Assembly (NCBI GenBank): GCA_902482035.1
Contig: CABSYW010000003.1
Span: 1 to 64,000, forward strand
Origin: an uncultured Collinsella sp.
GTDB lineage: Bacteria > Actinomycetota > Coriobacteriia > Coriobacteriales > Coriobacteriaceae
DNA: 64,000 nt
Direction of reading: 5' to 3'
In this document: one piece after another, positions 16,841-25,437 of the stretch
How positions within the stretch are numbered: the stretch's first letter is position 1
Layout: each line of letters starts with the position of its first letter
Translations under genes and position numbers: made by a program
Notes under the pieces: model-generated
What the model was told of the DNA's origin: nothing
Databases searched by the model: none
Seen by the model: only the letters and a program-made list of their open reading frames with translations

Positions 16841-18295
16841 ATGGCAGACATCGCATTCGAGAAGGACCTCTCCGTCGCCGAGACCGGCATCGGGGGCCTG
16901 AAGGTCGTCGACCTCGCCGTCCACGGCGACTCGCGCGGCTGGTTCAAGGAGAACTGGCAGCGCGCCAAGATGACCGCCCTGGGCATCCCGGACCTCAAGG
17001 TCGTCCAGAACAACATCTCCTACAACGACAGCCGCGGCGTCACCCGCGGCATCCACGCCGAGCCCTGGGACAAGTTCATCTCCGTGGCCCGCGGCTCGGT
17101 ATTCGGCGCCTGGGTGGACCTGCGCGAGGGCAGCGCCACCTACGGCAAGGTCTACACGACAGTCCTGGACCCCTCCAGGGCCATCTACGTCCCGCGCGGC
17201 GTGGGCAACTCCTTCCAGGCGCTCGAGGACGGCACCGCCTACACCTACCTGGTGGACGCCCACTGGTCCCTCGAGTTGAAGAAGACGTACACCTTCGTGA
17301 ACCTCGCCGACCCCGAGCTTAACATCCAGTGGCCCATCCCGCTCGAGCAGGCCACCGTCTCCGAGGCCGACCTCAACCACCCGATGCTCAAGGACGTCGT
17401 CCCCATGGCGCCCAAGAGGACGCTCGTCACCGGCTGCAACGGGCAGCTGGGCCGCGCGGTCCGCGCGCTGGCCGAGGAGCGCGGCGTGGCGAAGGACTTC
17501 GACTTCTGCGACATCGACACCTTCGACATGTCCGACCCGGACGCCTACGCGCAGTACGACTGGTCGCTCTACGGCACCGTCATCAACTGCGGCGCCTACA
17601 CGGCGGTAGATAAGGCGGTGACTCCCGAGGGCCGCGCCACCGCCTGGAAGGCCAACGCCACCGGCCCGGCCCTGCTCGCCCGCACCTGCTCCGAGCACGG
17701 GATCACCCTCGTGCACGTGTCCTCCGACTACGTCTTCGACGGCACGGCCGAGGTCCATACCGAGGACGAGCCCCTCAGCCCGCTGTCCGTCTACGGCCAG
17801 ACCAAGGCCGCCGGCGACATCGCCGTGGCCGGGTGCCCGCGCCACTACATCATGCGCAGCTCCTGGGTCATCGGCGAGGGGCACAACTTCGTCAAGACCA
17901 TGAGGGCGCTCTCCGACCGCGTCGCCGACCCGGAGGACAAGTTGGAGCAGGTCACCGTCGTGGACGACCAGCTGGGCCGCCTGACCTTCACGCGCGACAT
18001 GGCCGAGGCCATCTTCCACGTGCTGGGGACGCACGCCCCCTACGGCACCTACGACTGCACCGGCTCCGGCGCCGTGAAGAGCTGGGCGGACATCGCCCGC
18101 GCCGTCTTCGAGGCCGCCAACGGCAACGGGGACAGGGTCGTGCCGGTATCGACCGCCGACTACTACGCGAGCGCCGAGGGCCCCGTCGCCCCGCGCCCGG
18201 TCCACTCCGCGCTCGACCTGTCCAAGCTCGAGGCTGCCGGCTTCTACATGCCCGACTGGGAGGAAGAGCTGGGGGAGTACATCAAGACGCTCTAG
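16841..18295 (+). CDS. rmlCD: Fused dTDP-4-dehydrorhamnose 3,5-epimerase / reductase
   Basis: A 484-residue fusion of the last two enzymes of dTDP-L-rhamnose synthesis. Residues 1 to about 185 are a cupin-fold RmlC with GIHAEPW (His71) and YVPRGVGNSFQ. From Met189 an RmlD reductase starts with TLVTGCNGQLG, followed by NCGAYTAVDKA, HVSSDYVFDG and YGQTK (Tyr318, Lys322). ATG 16841 has TAGGAG about ten bases upstream. Similar fusions occur in bifidobacteria and other actinobacteria. In RmlC the usual GLHYQ and GHGF motifs are replaced by GIHAEPW and VGNSF, which is typical of the fused branch as far as I know. Extremely GC-rich. Confidence 0.93.
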   Translation: MADIAFEKDLSVAETGIGGLKVVDLAVHGDSRGWFKENWQRAKMTALGIPDLKVVQNNISYNDSRGVTRGIHAEPWDKFISVARGSVFGAWVDLREGSATYGKVYTTVLDPSRAIYVPRGVGNSFQALEDGTAYTYLVDAHWSLELKKTYTFVNLADPELNIQWPIPLEQATVSEADLNHPMLKDVVPMAPKRTLVTGCNGQLGRAVRALAEERGVAKDFDFCDIDTFDMSDPDAYAQYDWSLYGTVINCGAYTAVDKAVTPEGRATAWKANATGPALLARTCSEHGITLVHVSSDYVFDGTAEVHTEDEPLSPLSVYGQTKAAGDIAVAGCPRHYIMRSSWVIGEGHNFVKTMRALSDRVADPEDKLEQVTVVDDQLGRLTFTRDMAEAIFHVLGTHAPYGTYDCTGSGAVKSWADIARAVFEAANGNGDRVVPVSTADYYASAEGPVAPRPVHSALDLSKLEAAGFYMPDWEEELGEYIKTL

Positions 18296-18317
18296 CCGCT
18301 ATTAACTTTTCGAGAGT

Positions 18318-18350
18318 AAAAGCCGCCGTTCTTTAACGGCGGCTTTTCTT
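18318..18350. terminator. Bidirectional terminator between rmlCD and the convergent GT2
   Basis: AAAAGCCGCCGTT (18318-18330), loop CTTT, AACGGCGGCTTTT (18335-18347): a 13-bp perfect stem with T-runs on both strands. It serves rmlCD on the plus strand and the GT2 on the minus strand. Confidence 0.93.
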
Positions 18351-18397
18351 GTTGGTGGCTATCTGCGCAGTGGTGCCAATAGTATTTTGCGGAAGAT

Positions 18398-19369
18398 CTA
18401 CCTCTCGCTTGGCATGGAAGTAGGGTGGCCGGGCTGGTCGTCGTAGGCGTATTTGCTGTACACGTTGACCTCCCACTGCTTTTTTTCGACCTTTGCTACA
18501 GAATCTAGGATGAAGCCGGTCGCAAGGCTCAGGCCGCACAGGAACATAAACGAGGCGGCGAGCATAGCGGTGGGGAAGCGCGGGACGAGGCCGGTCTGGA
18601 AATATTCGACAACGATGGGCATGCCCAGGGCGAGGCCGAATACCGCGAACAGAAGCGCAACGAGGCTGAAGAACTTCAGCGGGCGGTAGTCCTTGAACAG
18701 CGTGCCGATCATCGCAACGACTTTAATGCCGTCGCTCACGGTGTTGAGTTTGGACTCGGAACCCTCGGGACGGTCGCGGTACTCGATGGGCACATCTTTG
18801 ATGCGCCAGCGGTGGTCGACGGCGTGGATCGAGAGCTCGGTTTCGATCTGAAAGCCCTCGGAAAGCACTGGGAAGGTTTTAACGAACGGGCGGCTCATGG
18901 CGCGGTAGCCGGTCATGACGTCATCGAAGCTGTAGCCATAGATCCACTTGATCATGGCGCGGACCAGGTTGTTGCCAAAGCCGTGGAAGGCGCGCTTGTT
19001 TTCCTCGGCGTAGGTGCCGTTTGAAAGGCGATCGCCTACGGTCATGTCGGCCGTACCGTTAAGGATGGGCTCGCAGAGGGCCTTGGCCGCCTCGGCGGGG
19101 TAGGTGTCGTCGCCGTCGACCATCAGGTAGCAATCGGCGTCGATGTCGCGAAACATCTGGCGGCATACGTTGCCCTTTCCCTGACGGGGCTCAAAGCGGA
19201 CCGTGGCGCCGTGCCCGGTGGCGATGCGTGAGGTATCGTCTGACGAGTTGTTGTCATAGAAATAGACCATCGCTTGCGGAAGCTCGCGGTGAAAGTCGTC
19301 GATGACTTTGCCGATCGTGGGCGCTTCGTTGTAGCAGGGGATGATGACGGCGATGGATTCAGAATTCAC
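18398..19369 (-). CDS. Family 2 glycosyltransferase with C-terminal membrane helices
   Basis: A 323-residue DPM/GtrB-like enzyme. The GT-A domain has VIIPCYNEAPTIG, FYDNNSSDDT, the metal site MVDGDDTYP and TGYRAMSR. Two membrane helices (about 233-253 and 268-290) follow. Such proteins load a sugar onto undecaprenyl phosphate. GTG 19369 is supported by AAGGAG seven bases upstream. It is read convergently to rmlCD and divergently from the ABC exporter. Sugar specificity is not visible. Confidence 0.88.
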   Translation of the reverse strand: MNSESIAVIIPCYNEAPTIGKVIDDFHRELPQAMVYFYDNNSSDDTSRIATGHGATVRFEPRQGKGNVCRQMFRDIDADCYLMVDGDDTYPAEAAKALCEPILNGTADMTVGDRLSNGTYAEENKRAFHGFGNNLVRAMIKWIYGYSFDDVMTGYRAMSRPFVKTFPVLSEGFQIETELSIHAVDHRWRIKDVPIEYRDRPEGSESKLNTVSDGIKVVAMIGTLFKDYRPLKFFSLVALLFAVFGLALGMPIVVEYFQTGLVPRFPTAMLAASFMFLCGLSLATGFILDSVAKVEKKQWEVNVYSKYAYDDQPGHPTSMPSER

Positions 19370-19529
19370 TCAATGCTCCTTATACGTTCAATCCTTGAAA
19401 GTATAGCCGTTTGGGCTTGGCATCCTAAGATGTGGGTTAGTTCTCCAGTTTTGTTGCGCGAATCGTTTGCATGGCCGTCGGGTCTATACTGTTCGTTTGT
19501 CAACGATTACGAGTAAAGGAGTTGCATCC

Positions 19530-20375
19530 GTGTCGGATCAGACAAAGCAACAAGAAACTCGCAGTCTGCCTGCGACGTTTGCTAAGAACGAATTTGAGAA
19601 GGACGCGTTTATCCTTCGTCAGCTGGTTACCAAGGATTTTAAGATCAAGTATCGCCGTAGCGTTCTGGGCGTCGCATGGTCGGTGCTCAACCCGCTGCTG
19701 ATGATGATCGTCATGGCCATCGTGTTCTCGACGATTTTCGCCCAGGGCCGCAATGGCTCAATTACGCCCGAGATGTACCCGCTGTACTTGATCGTGGGTA
19801 ACGTCACCTTTGCCGTCATGTCCGAGTCTACGAACCAGGCCCTGACGTCGATCGTGGGTGCTGCCCCGCTGCTCAAGAAGGTTAAGGTGCACCGCTGGGT
19901 CTTCCCAGTACAGAAGGTGCTCTTCTCGCTGGTTAACTTTGCCTTCTCGCTGGTCGCCGTTGCCATCGTTATGCTGTGGTTCCACGTTATGCCTTCTTGG
20001 CACCTGATTCTGCTGCCGGTCTGCCTACTGCTGCTTATGTGCTTCTGCATGGGCCTGGGCATGATGCTCTCCGCCCTCACGGTCTTCTTCCGCGATGTCA
20101 TGCATCTGTGGAGCGTCGTCATTACGGCGTGGACTTACATTACGCCTATTTTCTGGACGACCGACTTCGTTGCGCAAATGCCGCATCTCGTGCGCATTCT
20201 GGTCTATGCGAACCCCATGTATAACTACCTGCAGTTTATGCGCGATATCTTCCTGTTCCAGACTACGCCCTCGCTTATGACGTTTGGTATGTGCGTTGCT
20301 TGGGCGGTTCTTGCGCTTGTTATTGGCTATACCGTGTTCCATAAGTCCGAGCGCAAGTTCATCCTCTACATCTAA
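19530..20375 (+). CDS. ABC-2 type polysaccharide exporter, permease
   Basis: A 281-residue membrane protein with a cytoplasmic N-terminus, the RRSVLGVAWSVLNPLLMM entry motif of the ABC-2 family and six predicted helices. It matches TagG/RgpC/Wzm permeases that export teichoic acids or rhamnan-type polysaccharides. GTG 19530 is chosen because AAAGGAG lies eight bases upstream; a longer frame from 19467 has no site. The ATPase gene follows after 11 bases. With rmlABCD in the same locus, export of a rhamnose-containing chain is a sensible inference. Confidence 0.9.
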   Translation: MSDQTKQQETRSLPATFAKNEFEKDAFILRQLVTKDFKIKYRRSVLGVAWSVLNPLLMMIVMAIVFSTIFAQGRNGSITPEMYPLYLIVGNVTFAVMSESTNQALTSIVGAAPLLKKVKVHRWVFPVQKVLFSLVNFAFSLVAVAIVMLWFHVMPSWHLILLPVCLLLLMCFCMGLGMMLSALTVFFRDVMHLWSVVITAWTYITPIFWTTDFVAQMPHLVRILVYANPMYNYLQFMRDIFLFQTTPSLMTFGMCVAWAVLALVIGYTVFHKSERKFILYI

Positions 20376-20386
20376 GGAGTGCTGTG

Positions 20387-21154
20387 ATGACTGAATCTGT
20401 TGTTGATTACAGCGAGCAGCCTCTGGCTGTCGAGGTCGACGACGTCACCATGATCTTTAACATGGCGTCCGAGTCGCTGACCAACCTCAAGGAGTACTTC
20501 ATCAAGCTTGCCAAGCACGAGTTGTTCTTTGAGGAGTTTAGGGCGCTCAAGCATATCTCGTTTGATATTCATCGTGGCGAGGTCGTGGGTCTGGTTGGCA
20601 CCAATGGTTCCGGTAAGTCTACGATGCTCAAGATTATCGCCGGTGTGCTTGAGCCTAGCGAGGGCAAAGTTAAGGTGCACGGTAACATTGCGCCGCTGAT
20701 TGAGCTTGGTGCCGGCTTTGACCCCGAGCTGACCGCCCGCGAGAACATCTATCTGAACGGCGCCCTGCTCGGCTATACCAAGGAGTTCATCGACGCCAAC
20801 TTTGACGGCATTATTGAGTTCGCTGAGCTTCAGAACTTTGTCGATATGCCGCTTAAGAACTTCTCCTCGGGCATGGTGGCGCGTATCGCCTTTGCAATCG
20901 CGACGATTACCGAGCCCGATATTCTGATCGTTGACGAGACGCTGTCCGTCGGTGATGTGTTCTTCCAGCAGAAGTGCGAGGCCCGCATCCAGCACTTTAT
21001 CCAGAGCGGCGACGTGACGGTTCTGTTCGTTTCGCACTCCATGGAGCAGGTTGAGCGCATCTGCCAGCGTGCCGTTTGGATTGAGAAGGGTGACCTTCGC
21101 ATGGACGGCCCGGTCAGTGAGGTCTGCAAGGCGTATCGCGAGCAGTTCAACTAG
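20387..21154 (+). CDS. ABC polysaccharide exporter, ATP-binding subunit
   Basis: A 255-residue ATPase with Walker A VGTNGSGKSTML, a TagH/Wzt-specific region with the ENIYLNGALLG motif, the signature NFSSGMVARIAFA, Walker B DILIVDETLSVGD and H-loop FVSHS. There is no C-terminal carbohydrate-binding extension of the Wzt type, so it is closer to TagH/RgpD. ATG 20387 has AAGGAG at 20374-20379, overlapping the permease stop. It pairs with the permease just upstream to drive export of lipid-linked polysaccharide. Confidence 0.93.
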   Translation: MTESVVDYSEQPLAVEVDDVTMIFNMASESLTNLKEYFIKLAKHELFFEEFRALKHISFDIHRGEVVGLVGTNGSGKSTMLKIIAGVLEPSEGKVKVHGNIAPLIELGAGFDPELTARENIYLNGALLGYTKEFIDANFDGIIEFAELQNFVDMPLKNFSSGMVARIAFAIATITEPDILIVDETLSVGDVFFQQKCEARIQHFIQSGDVTVLFVSHSMEQVERICQRAVWIEKGDLRMDGPVSEVCKAYREQFN

Positions 21155-21206
21155 GTTATAATTACTTGCGCTTGGCCGAATTGTTTGGCTGGGCGTGCGG
21201 TTATTT

Positions 21207-21283
21207 GCTCCATTAGCTCAGTTGGATAGAGCAGGGGACTTCTAATCCCAAGGTCGACGGTTCGAATCCGCCATGGAGCACCA
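21207..21283 (+). tRNA. tRNA-Arg (anticodon TCT)
   Basis: Acceptor stem GCTCCAT/ATGGAGC, D-arm AGCTCAGTTGGATAGAGC, anticodon loop CTTCTAA giving TCT, T-arm with GGTTCGAATCC, and an encoded CCA end. It reads AGA/AGG arginine codons, rare in the GC-rich genes but used in the AT-rich glycan genes upstream. Confidence 0.95.
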
Positions 21284-21293
21284 TCGTTTATTA

Positions 21294-21325
21294 AGCCCGG
21301 ACCGCTTGGTGGTCTGGGCTTTTTT
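21294..21325 (+). terminator. Terminator after tRNA-Arg(TCT)
   Basis: AGCCCGGACC (21294-21303) pairs with GGTCTGGGCT (21311-21320) with one G-U pair and is followed by six T. Confidence 0.88.
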
Positions 21326-21387
21326 CATCTTGTGTGTTGCTGGAGCCGAGCGCGAGCAAGCCGCTGCTGTTTGTTGGGGTTGGCATT

Positions 21388-21825
21388 TTACTTTTCGAGA
21401 TGCTCTTTCAGCAGCTCCAACGCGTGGGCGTAGCCTTGGAGGCCCTCTCCGGTGATGGTGGCGAAGCAGGCCAGACGGGCGTAGCTCACCTGGCGGAAGT
21501 CTTCGCGGGTCTCGACTGCGCTAATGTGGACCTCCACAGCCGGGATGGCGACGGCTTTGAGCGCGTCCAGGATGGCCACGCTTGTGTGCGTGTAGGCGGC
21601 CGGGTTGATGACGATGCCGTCGACCTTTCCGTAAGCCTCCTGGATCTTGTCGACGATGCTGCCCTCGTGGTTAGACTGGAAGACCTCGACCTCGTCGAAG
21701 CCCTGTGCGGCACCCGCTTCCTGGCAGATCTGCACTAAGCGATCGTAGTTGTCGCTGCCGTAGATGCCTGGCTCGCGAATGCCGAGCATGTTGAGGTTGG
21801 GGCCGTTGATGACGAGTGCTTTCAT
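21388..21825 (-). CDS. aroQ: 3-dehydroquinate dehydratase, type II
   Basis: A 145-residue cytosolic dodecamer-type enzyme converting 3-dehydroquinate to 3-dehydroshikimate. It has the family N-terminus VINGPNLNMLGIREPGIYG with catalytic Tyr22, FQSNHEGSIVDKI, NPAAYTHTSVAI and a late VEVHISAVETREDFR carrying the conserved His. It is last in the minus-strand aromatic operon, 64 bases after aroE-aroK. That gap contains a strong hairpin. AAGGA lies upstream of the ATG. Confidence 0.95.
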   Translation of the reverse strand: MKALVINGPNLNMLGIREPGIYGSDNYDRLVQICQEAGAAQGFDEVEVFQSNHEGSIVDKIQEAYGKVDGIVINPAAYTHTSVAILDALKAVAIPAVEVHISAVETREDFRQVSYARLACFATITGEGLQGYAHALELLKEHLEK

Positions 21826-21848
21826 GGTTGCTTCCTTTGCAGTCGAGA

Positions 21849-21885
21849 AACCACCACAAAGGTGCCTGTCCCCTTTGTGGCGGTT
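21849..21885. repeat. REP-like 14-bp hairpin between aroEK and aroQ
   Basis: AACCACCACAAAGG (21849-21862), nine-base loop TGCCTGTCC, CCTTTGTGGCGGTT (21872-21885). The stem is perfect apart from one wobble. It lacks a proper T-tract on the operon strand, so it is more likely a dispersed intergenic repeat or mRNA-processing element than a terminator. Confidence 0.7.
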
Positions 21886-21889
21886 TTGG

Positions 21890-23140
21890 TTAGAGAGCGG
21901 GTGGGAGGGTGTCGAGGAGGGCTTGGGCAGTATTGGCGGCGCAGTCGCGTGAGTCGATGATGTAGTCGGCCCAGGCGCGGTAGCGTGGCATGCGCTGTTC
22001 AGCCAGCTTATCGATGCCGTCGCGCGCGGTGATGGGGCGGCCCTTGTGGGCGAGCTCGTCGAGCTTGCGGTTGAGCATCACGATCTGGCTATTCTGGTGC
22101 AGCAGCGGGTAGTTCTCGTCGCGTGTGACCACGCCGCCGCCGGTGGAGAGCACCAGGCCGCTGCGCTTGGAGATGTCGGCCAGCGTAGCCGTCTCCTGTT
22201 CGCGGAAGGCCGCCTCGCCGCGCTCGACGATAAAGTCGGCACAGGGCATGCCCAGACGCTCCTCGAGCGCGCGATCCAGGTCGATGTGCTCGCGGCCCGT
22301 GAGCTGGGCGATCTGCTCACCCACGCGGGTCTTGCCCGAACCCGGCATGCCGATCAGCGCGATGTTTTGTTCGCGGCGGGACAGACGCTCCGTTACGTCT
22401 AAGATGCGCTTGCGCGGGGTGACTTGACCGGTATAGCGCTCGACGGCCTGTGCCGCTTGGGCCACGAGCATCAGCAGGCCGCCAATGCAGGGGATGCCGC
22501 GACGCTCGGCATCGAGCATAAGTCCCGTGCGGGCGGGGTTGTAGACGATATCGATGACGCCCTCGAGCGCGTCGAGGCCCCCGAGCGTGCAAGGCGCGTC
22601 GGGGCAGTGGGGGAACATGCCAGCGGGCGTGCAGTTGACGAGCAACGCGGCGTCGGACTGCTGTGCGATGTTGTCATAGTTGACCTCGCTCGTGCGGCCC
22701 ACGGGCACCACGGTGGCGCCCAGGTCGCCGAGCACCATGCTTGCCGTGGTGCCGGCACCGCCGGTGGCGCCAAGCACGAGGACCTTTTTGCCAGCAACCT
22801 CTACGCCCAACTCCTCGACCAGGCACTGAAAACCAAAGTAGTCGGTGTTGTCGCCGCGCAGGCGACCGTCAGGTAGGCGTGTGATGGTGTTGACGTTGCC
22901 CATGCGCTCGGCGAGCGGGCTCAGTTCGTCCAGATACTCCATGACGGCACGCTTGTAGGGGATGGTCACGTTGGTACCCTCCCATTCGTCGCCCGTCATA
23001 AAGGCCGCGAGGTCCTCGGGCTCGCGCTCAAAACGCACGTACTCAAGCTCCGCCAGCTCTTTGTAGATGGTCGGGGTGTAGCTGTGGCCCAGCACGCGGC
23101 CCAGCACGCCGTAGGGGCGGGTTGCGGCGGTATCGGTCAT
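21890..23140 (-). CDS. aroEK: Fused shikimate dehydrogenase / shikimate kinase
   Basis: A 416-residue fusion. Residues 1-250 are shikimate dehydrogenase with NVTIPYK (Lys63), NTD (Asp100), the NADP site LGATGGAGTT at 123-132 and GLLMLVAQA. Residues 258-416 are shikimate kinase with Walker A GMPGSGKTRVG at 264-274, the acidic IDLDRALEER and the STGGGVV substrate loop. Together they perform 3-dehydroshikimate to shikimate to shikimate-3-phosphate, adjacent steps of the pathway. The ATG directly follows the pheA stop (TAG-ATG), so translation is coupled. The N-terminus of the dehydrogenase is slightly short but has all key residues. Confidence 0.94.
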   Translation of the reverse strand: MTDTAATRPYGVLGRVLGHSYTPTIYKELAELEYVRFEREPEDLAAFMTGDEWEGTNVTIPYKRAVMEYLDELSPLAERMGNVNTITRLPDGRLRGDNTDYFGFQCLVEELGVEVAGKKVLVLGATGGAGTTASMVLGDLGATVVPVGRTSEVNYDNIAQQSDAALLVNCTPAGMFPHCPDAPCTLGGLDALEGVIDIVYNPARTGLMLDAERRGIPCIGGLLMLVAQAAQAVERYTGQVTPRKRILDVTERLSRREQNIALIGMPGSGKTRVGEQIAQLTGREHIDLDRALEERLGMPCADFIVERGEAAFREQETATLADISKRSGLVLSTGGGVVTRDENYPLLHQNSQIVMLNRKLDELAHKGRPITARDGIDKLAEQRMPRYRAWADYIIDSRDCAANTAQALLDTLPPAL

Positions 23141-24286
23141 CTAGAGCACCTCCGTGTAGCTGCCAAAGTAGGTGAAGCTCTCGCACACGTCGTCGATGGA
23201 ATCGAGCAGGTCGTCGAGGGCCTTGCTGCCAAAGGGGCAGTCCAGATCAAAGTAGAACATAAACTCAAAGTCGCGGCCGGGGATGGGGCGGCTCTCGAGC
23301 TTGATGAGGTTGATGTTGAGTGCGTAGAAGCGCTCGAGCACGCGATAGAGGGCGCCCGGCTCGTTGGCCGTGGTGATCATGAGCGAGGTGCGATTAGCGC
23401 CGGGGTAGACGCGCGGCTCGCGGCCGATGACGACAAAGCGCGTGTAGTTGTTGTCCGAGTCTTGGATATTGGGCTCCAGCACCTCGAGGCCATACAGCGT
23501 GGCACAGCTGCGCGAGGCGATGGCGGCGACGTCGGTGCGCTCGGAGTTGGCGACCATCTCGGCCGACATGGCCGTGTTTGGGTACTTGGTGGCGTGCAGG
23601 TCGTGGGACTCGATAAAGCCGGCACACTGGGCAATGGCTTGGCCGTGGCTGTAGACCTCGCGCACGTCGGCGAGCTTGGTGCCGGGCTTGACGAGCAAGT
23701 TGTGGTCGATCTTGAGGCGAAGCGAGCGCACGATGTGGAAGTCGAACTGGGCGAGCAGGTCGTAGACGGCGTTGACCGAGCCGGCGGTGGAGTTCTCGAT
23801 GGGCAGCACGCCAAACTCGCAGAAGCCGTCGCGCACAGCGCGCATAACGCCTTCGAAGGTCTCGAAAAACGCGATGTCGGGCACGTCGAAGAGTTTGCAC
23901 GCGGCGATCTGGCTATAGGCACCCTCCACGCCCTGGCAGGCAACGGTGGCCGTTTGAGGGAAGGCCGTGTCGGAGACTGCAGCCGTGGCGTGGGCCTTTT
24001 GCGAGACGGTGATGCCCTTGAGCTCGTTGATGTAGCGCTGCTGCTCGGCCTTGCTCATGCTCATGAGGAGACGGAACAGGGTGATGGTCTGCGCCTCGTA
24101 GCGCTCGGGCGCGCGGCTGGCGAGGTTGTTGAGCTTGGAGCGCTCACGGGCGGGGTCGAAGACGGCCTTGCCCATCTCGATTTTTGACTTGGCGACCTCG
24201 GTGGCAATGTCCATGCGCTCGATAAAGCTGTTGAGGAGCGTGGTGTCGATGCCATCGATGGTCTGGCGAATATCGGCAAGGTCCAT
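23141..24286 (-). CDS. pheA: Bifunctional chorismate mutase / prephenate dehydratase
   Basis: A 381-residue enzyme of phenylalanine synthesis. Residues 1-90 are an AroQ-type chorismate mutase. Residues 114-290 are the dehydratase, with ACQGVEGAYSQIA, the PIENSTAG loop and the catalytic TRF at 282-284. Residues about 299-376 are an ACT domain with GALYRVL and ESRP (331-334), the phenylalanine-binding motif, so feedback inhibition is expected. The start at 24286 has AAAGGGG six bases upstream; a longer frame to 24505 runs antisense-like into aroC and is rejected. Confidence 0.95.
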   Translation of the reverse strand: MDLADIRQTIDGIDTTLLNSFIERMDIATEVAKSKIEMGKAVFDPARERSKLNNLASRAPERYEAQTITLFRLLMSMSKAEQQRYINELKGITVSQKAHATAAVSDTAFPQTATVACQGVEGAYSQIAACKLFDVPDIAFFETFEGVMRAVRDGFCEFGVLPIENSTAGSVNAVYDLLAQFDFHIVRSLRLKIDHNLLVKPGTKLADVREVYSHGQAIAQCAGFIESHDLHATKYPNTAMSAEMVANSERTDVAAIASRSCATLYGLEVLEPNIQDSDNNYTRFVVIGREPRVYPGANRTSLMITTANEPGALYRVLERFYALNINLIKLESRPIPGRDFEFMFYFDLDCPFGSKALDDLLDSIDDVCESFTYFGSYTEVL

Positions 24287-24338
24287 GGAGGCCCCTTTCA
24301 CGTATGGCAGAGTTGACGGGCAAATCAGGTGAGTCGGG

Positions 24339-25436
24339 TTAGAGCTGGCCTGCGTCCTCAAGGAGGGCGTCCCAGATGGCGAGCGCCGCGGCTGCTTCGG
24401 CAACGGGGGCAGCTCGGGGGACGATACAGGGGTCGTGGCGGCCGTGGACCGAGAGCTCGGCATTTTCCATAGCGTCCATGTCCACCGTCTGCTGCTCGCG
24501 GCCAATGGAGGGCGTCGGCTTCACGGCCATACGCCACATGACGGGTGCGCCGGTGGAGATGCCGCCCAGAATGCCGCCGGCGTTATTGGACTCGACTGCA
24601 ATGTCGCCGGTCTCTGCATCAACGCGGTATGGGTCGTTGTTCTCGCTGCCGCGCATGGCGGCCACGGCAAAGCCCATGCCAAACTCCACGCCCTTTACGG
24701 CGGGAATGCCAAACGCGATTTGCGCGATGCGGTTCTCGATGCCGTCGAACATGGGGTCGCCGATGCCCGTGGGAAGCCCGTAAATGCCGCACTCCACGAT
24801 GCCGCCGATGCTGTCGAGCTCGTCGCGCGCGGCAAGAATCTCCTCGCGCATGCGGCCGGCTGCGGCGGCGTCAATGCACGGCAGATCGTTCGTAAGGATC
24901 GCCTTGCGGTCGGCCTCGCGATAGACCATATCGTCCATCGGCAGGTCGGAGATGCCGCCGATCTGCGCGACGTGCGCCATGACCTGAATGCCGCGGGCCT
25001 CGAGCGCCTGCAGCGCGATCCCGCCGGCGATGCATAGAGGGGCCGTCAGACGGCCGGAGAAGTGCCCGCCGCCGGCGACGTCGTGCATGTTGTGGTACTT
25101 CACACGCGCCGGAAAGTCTGCGTGCCCAGGGCGGGGCTTGCGGCGCAGCTCGGAGTAATCCTTGGAGCGCGTGTTGGTGTTCTCGATAATCGCGGCGATG
25201 GGCGCGCCGGTGGTATGTCCATCGACCACACCGGCGATGATATGCGCGGCGTCGGCCTCGCGGCGTTTGGTCGCGGTCTCGTCGCGGCCGGGGGCGCGAC
25301 GGTCGAGGAAGGCCTGCAGCTTCTCTTGGTCCACGGCGATGCCCGCCGGGATGCCATCGAGCGAGCAGCCGATAGCGGGAGAGTGCGACTGGCCGAAGAT
25401 GCTTAAGTGCAAGACGTTGCCAAAGGTCGAGGACAT
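24339..25436 (-). CDS. aroC: Chorismate synthase
   Basis: A 365-residue FMN-dependent enzyme making chorismate from EPSP. It has the family start FGQSHSPAIGCSLDG, the AGGGHFSGRLTAPLC region, the RGSENND loop and the AGGILGGISTGAPV motif near the C-terminus. The start follows the aroA stop by a single base, so the genes are coupled. Position in the pathway and operon agree. Confidence 0.97.
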   Translation of the reverse strand: MSSTFGNVLHLSIFGQSHSPAIGCSLDGIPAGIAVDQEKLQAFLDRRAPGRDETATKRREADAAHIIAGVVDGHTTGAPIAAIIENTNTRSKDYSELRRKPRPGHADFPARVKYHNMHDVAGGGHFSGRLTAPLCIAGGIALQALEARGIQVMAHVAQIGGISDLPMDDMVYREADRKAILTNDLPCIDAAAAGRMREEILAARDELDSIGGIVECGIYGLPTGIGDPMFDGIENRIAQIAFGIPAVKGVEFGMGFAVAAMRGSENNDPYRVDAETGDIAVESNNAGGILGGISTGAPVMWRMAVKPTPSIGREQQTVDMDAMENAELSVHGRHDPCIVPRAAPVAEAAAALAIWDALLEDAGQL

Positions 25437-25437
25437 G

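Noticed and set aside
15686..18205. 839-codon open frame on the minus strand opposite rmlB and rmlCD
   Set aside because: It is the shadow of GC-rich codon use in the two plus-strand genes, has a low-complexity Val/Gly/Asp-rich translation and no ribosome site.
21207..21325. Integration site for a mobile island at tRNA-Arg(TCT)
   Set aside because: The tRNA borders the accessory locus, but I found no integrase and no repeat of its 3' end elsewhere in the window.
24287..24505. N-terminal extension of pheA up to 24505
   Set aside because: The extra 73 residues overlap aroC coding sequence and are unlike chorismate mutase; the ATG at 24286 has a good ribosome site.
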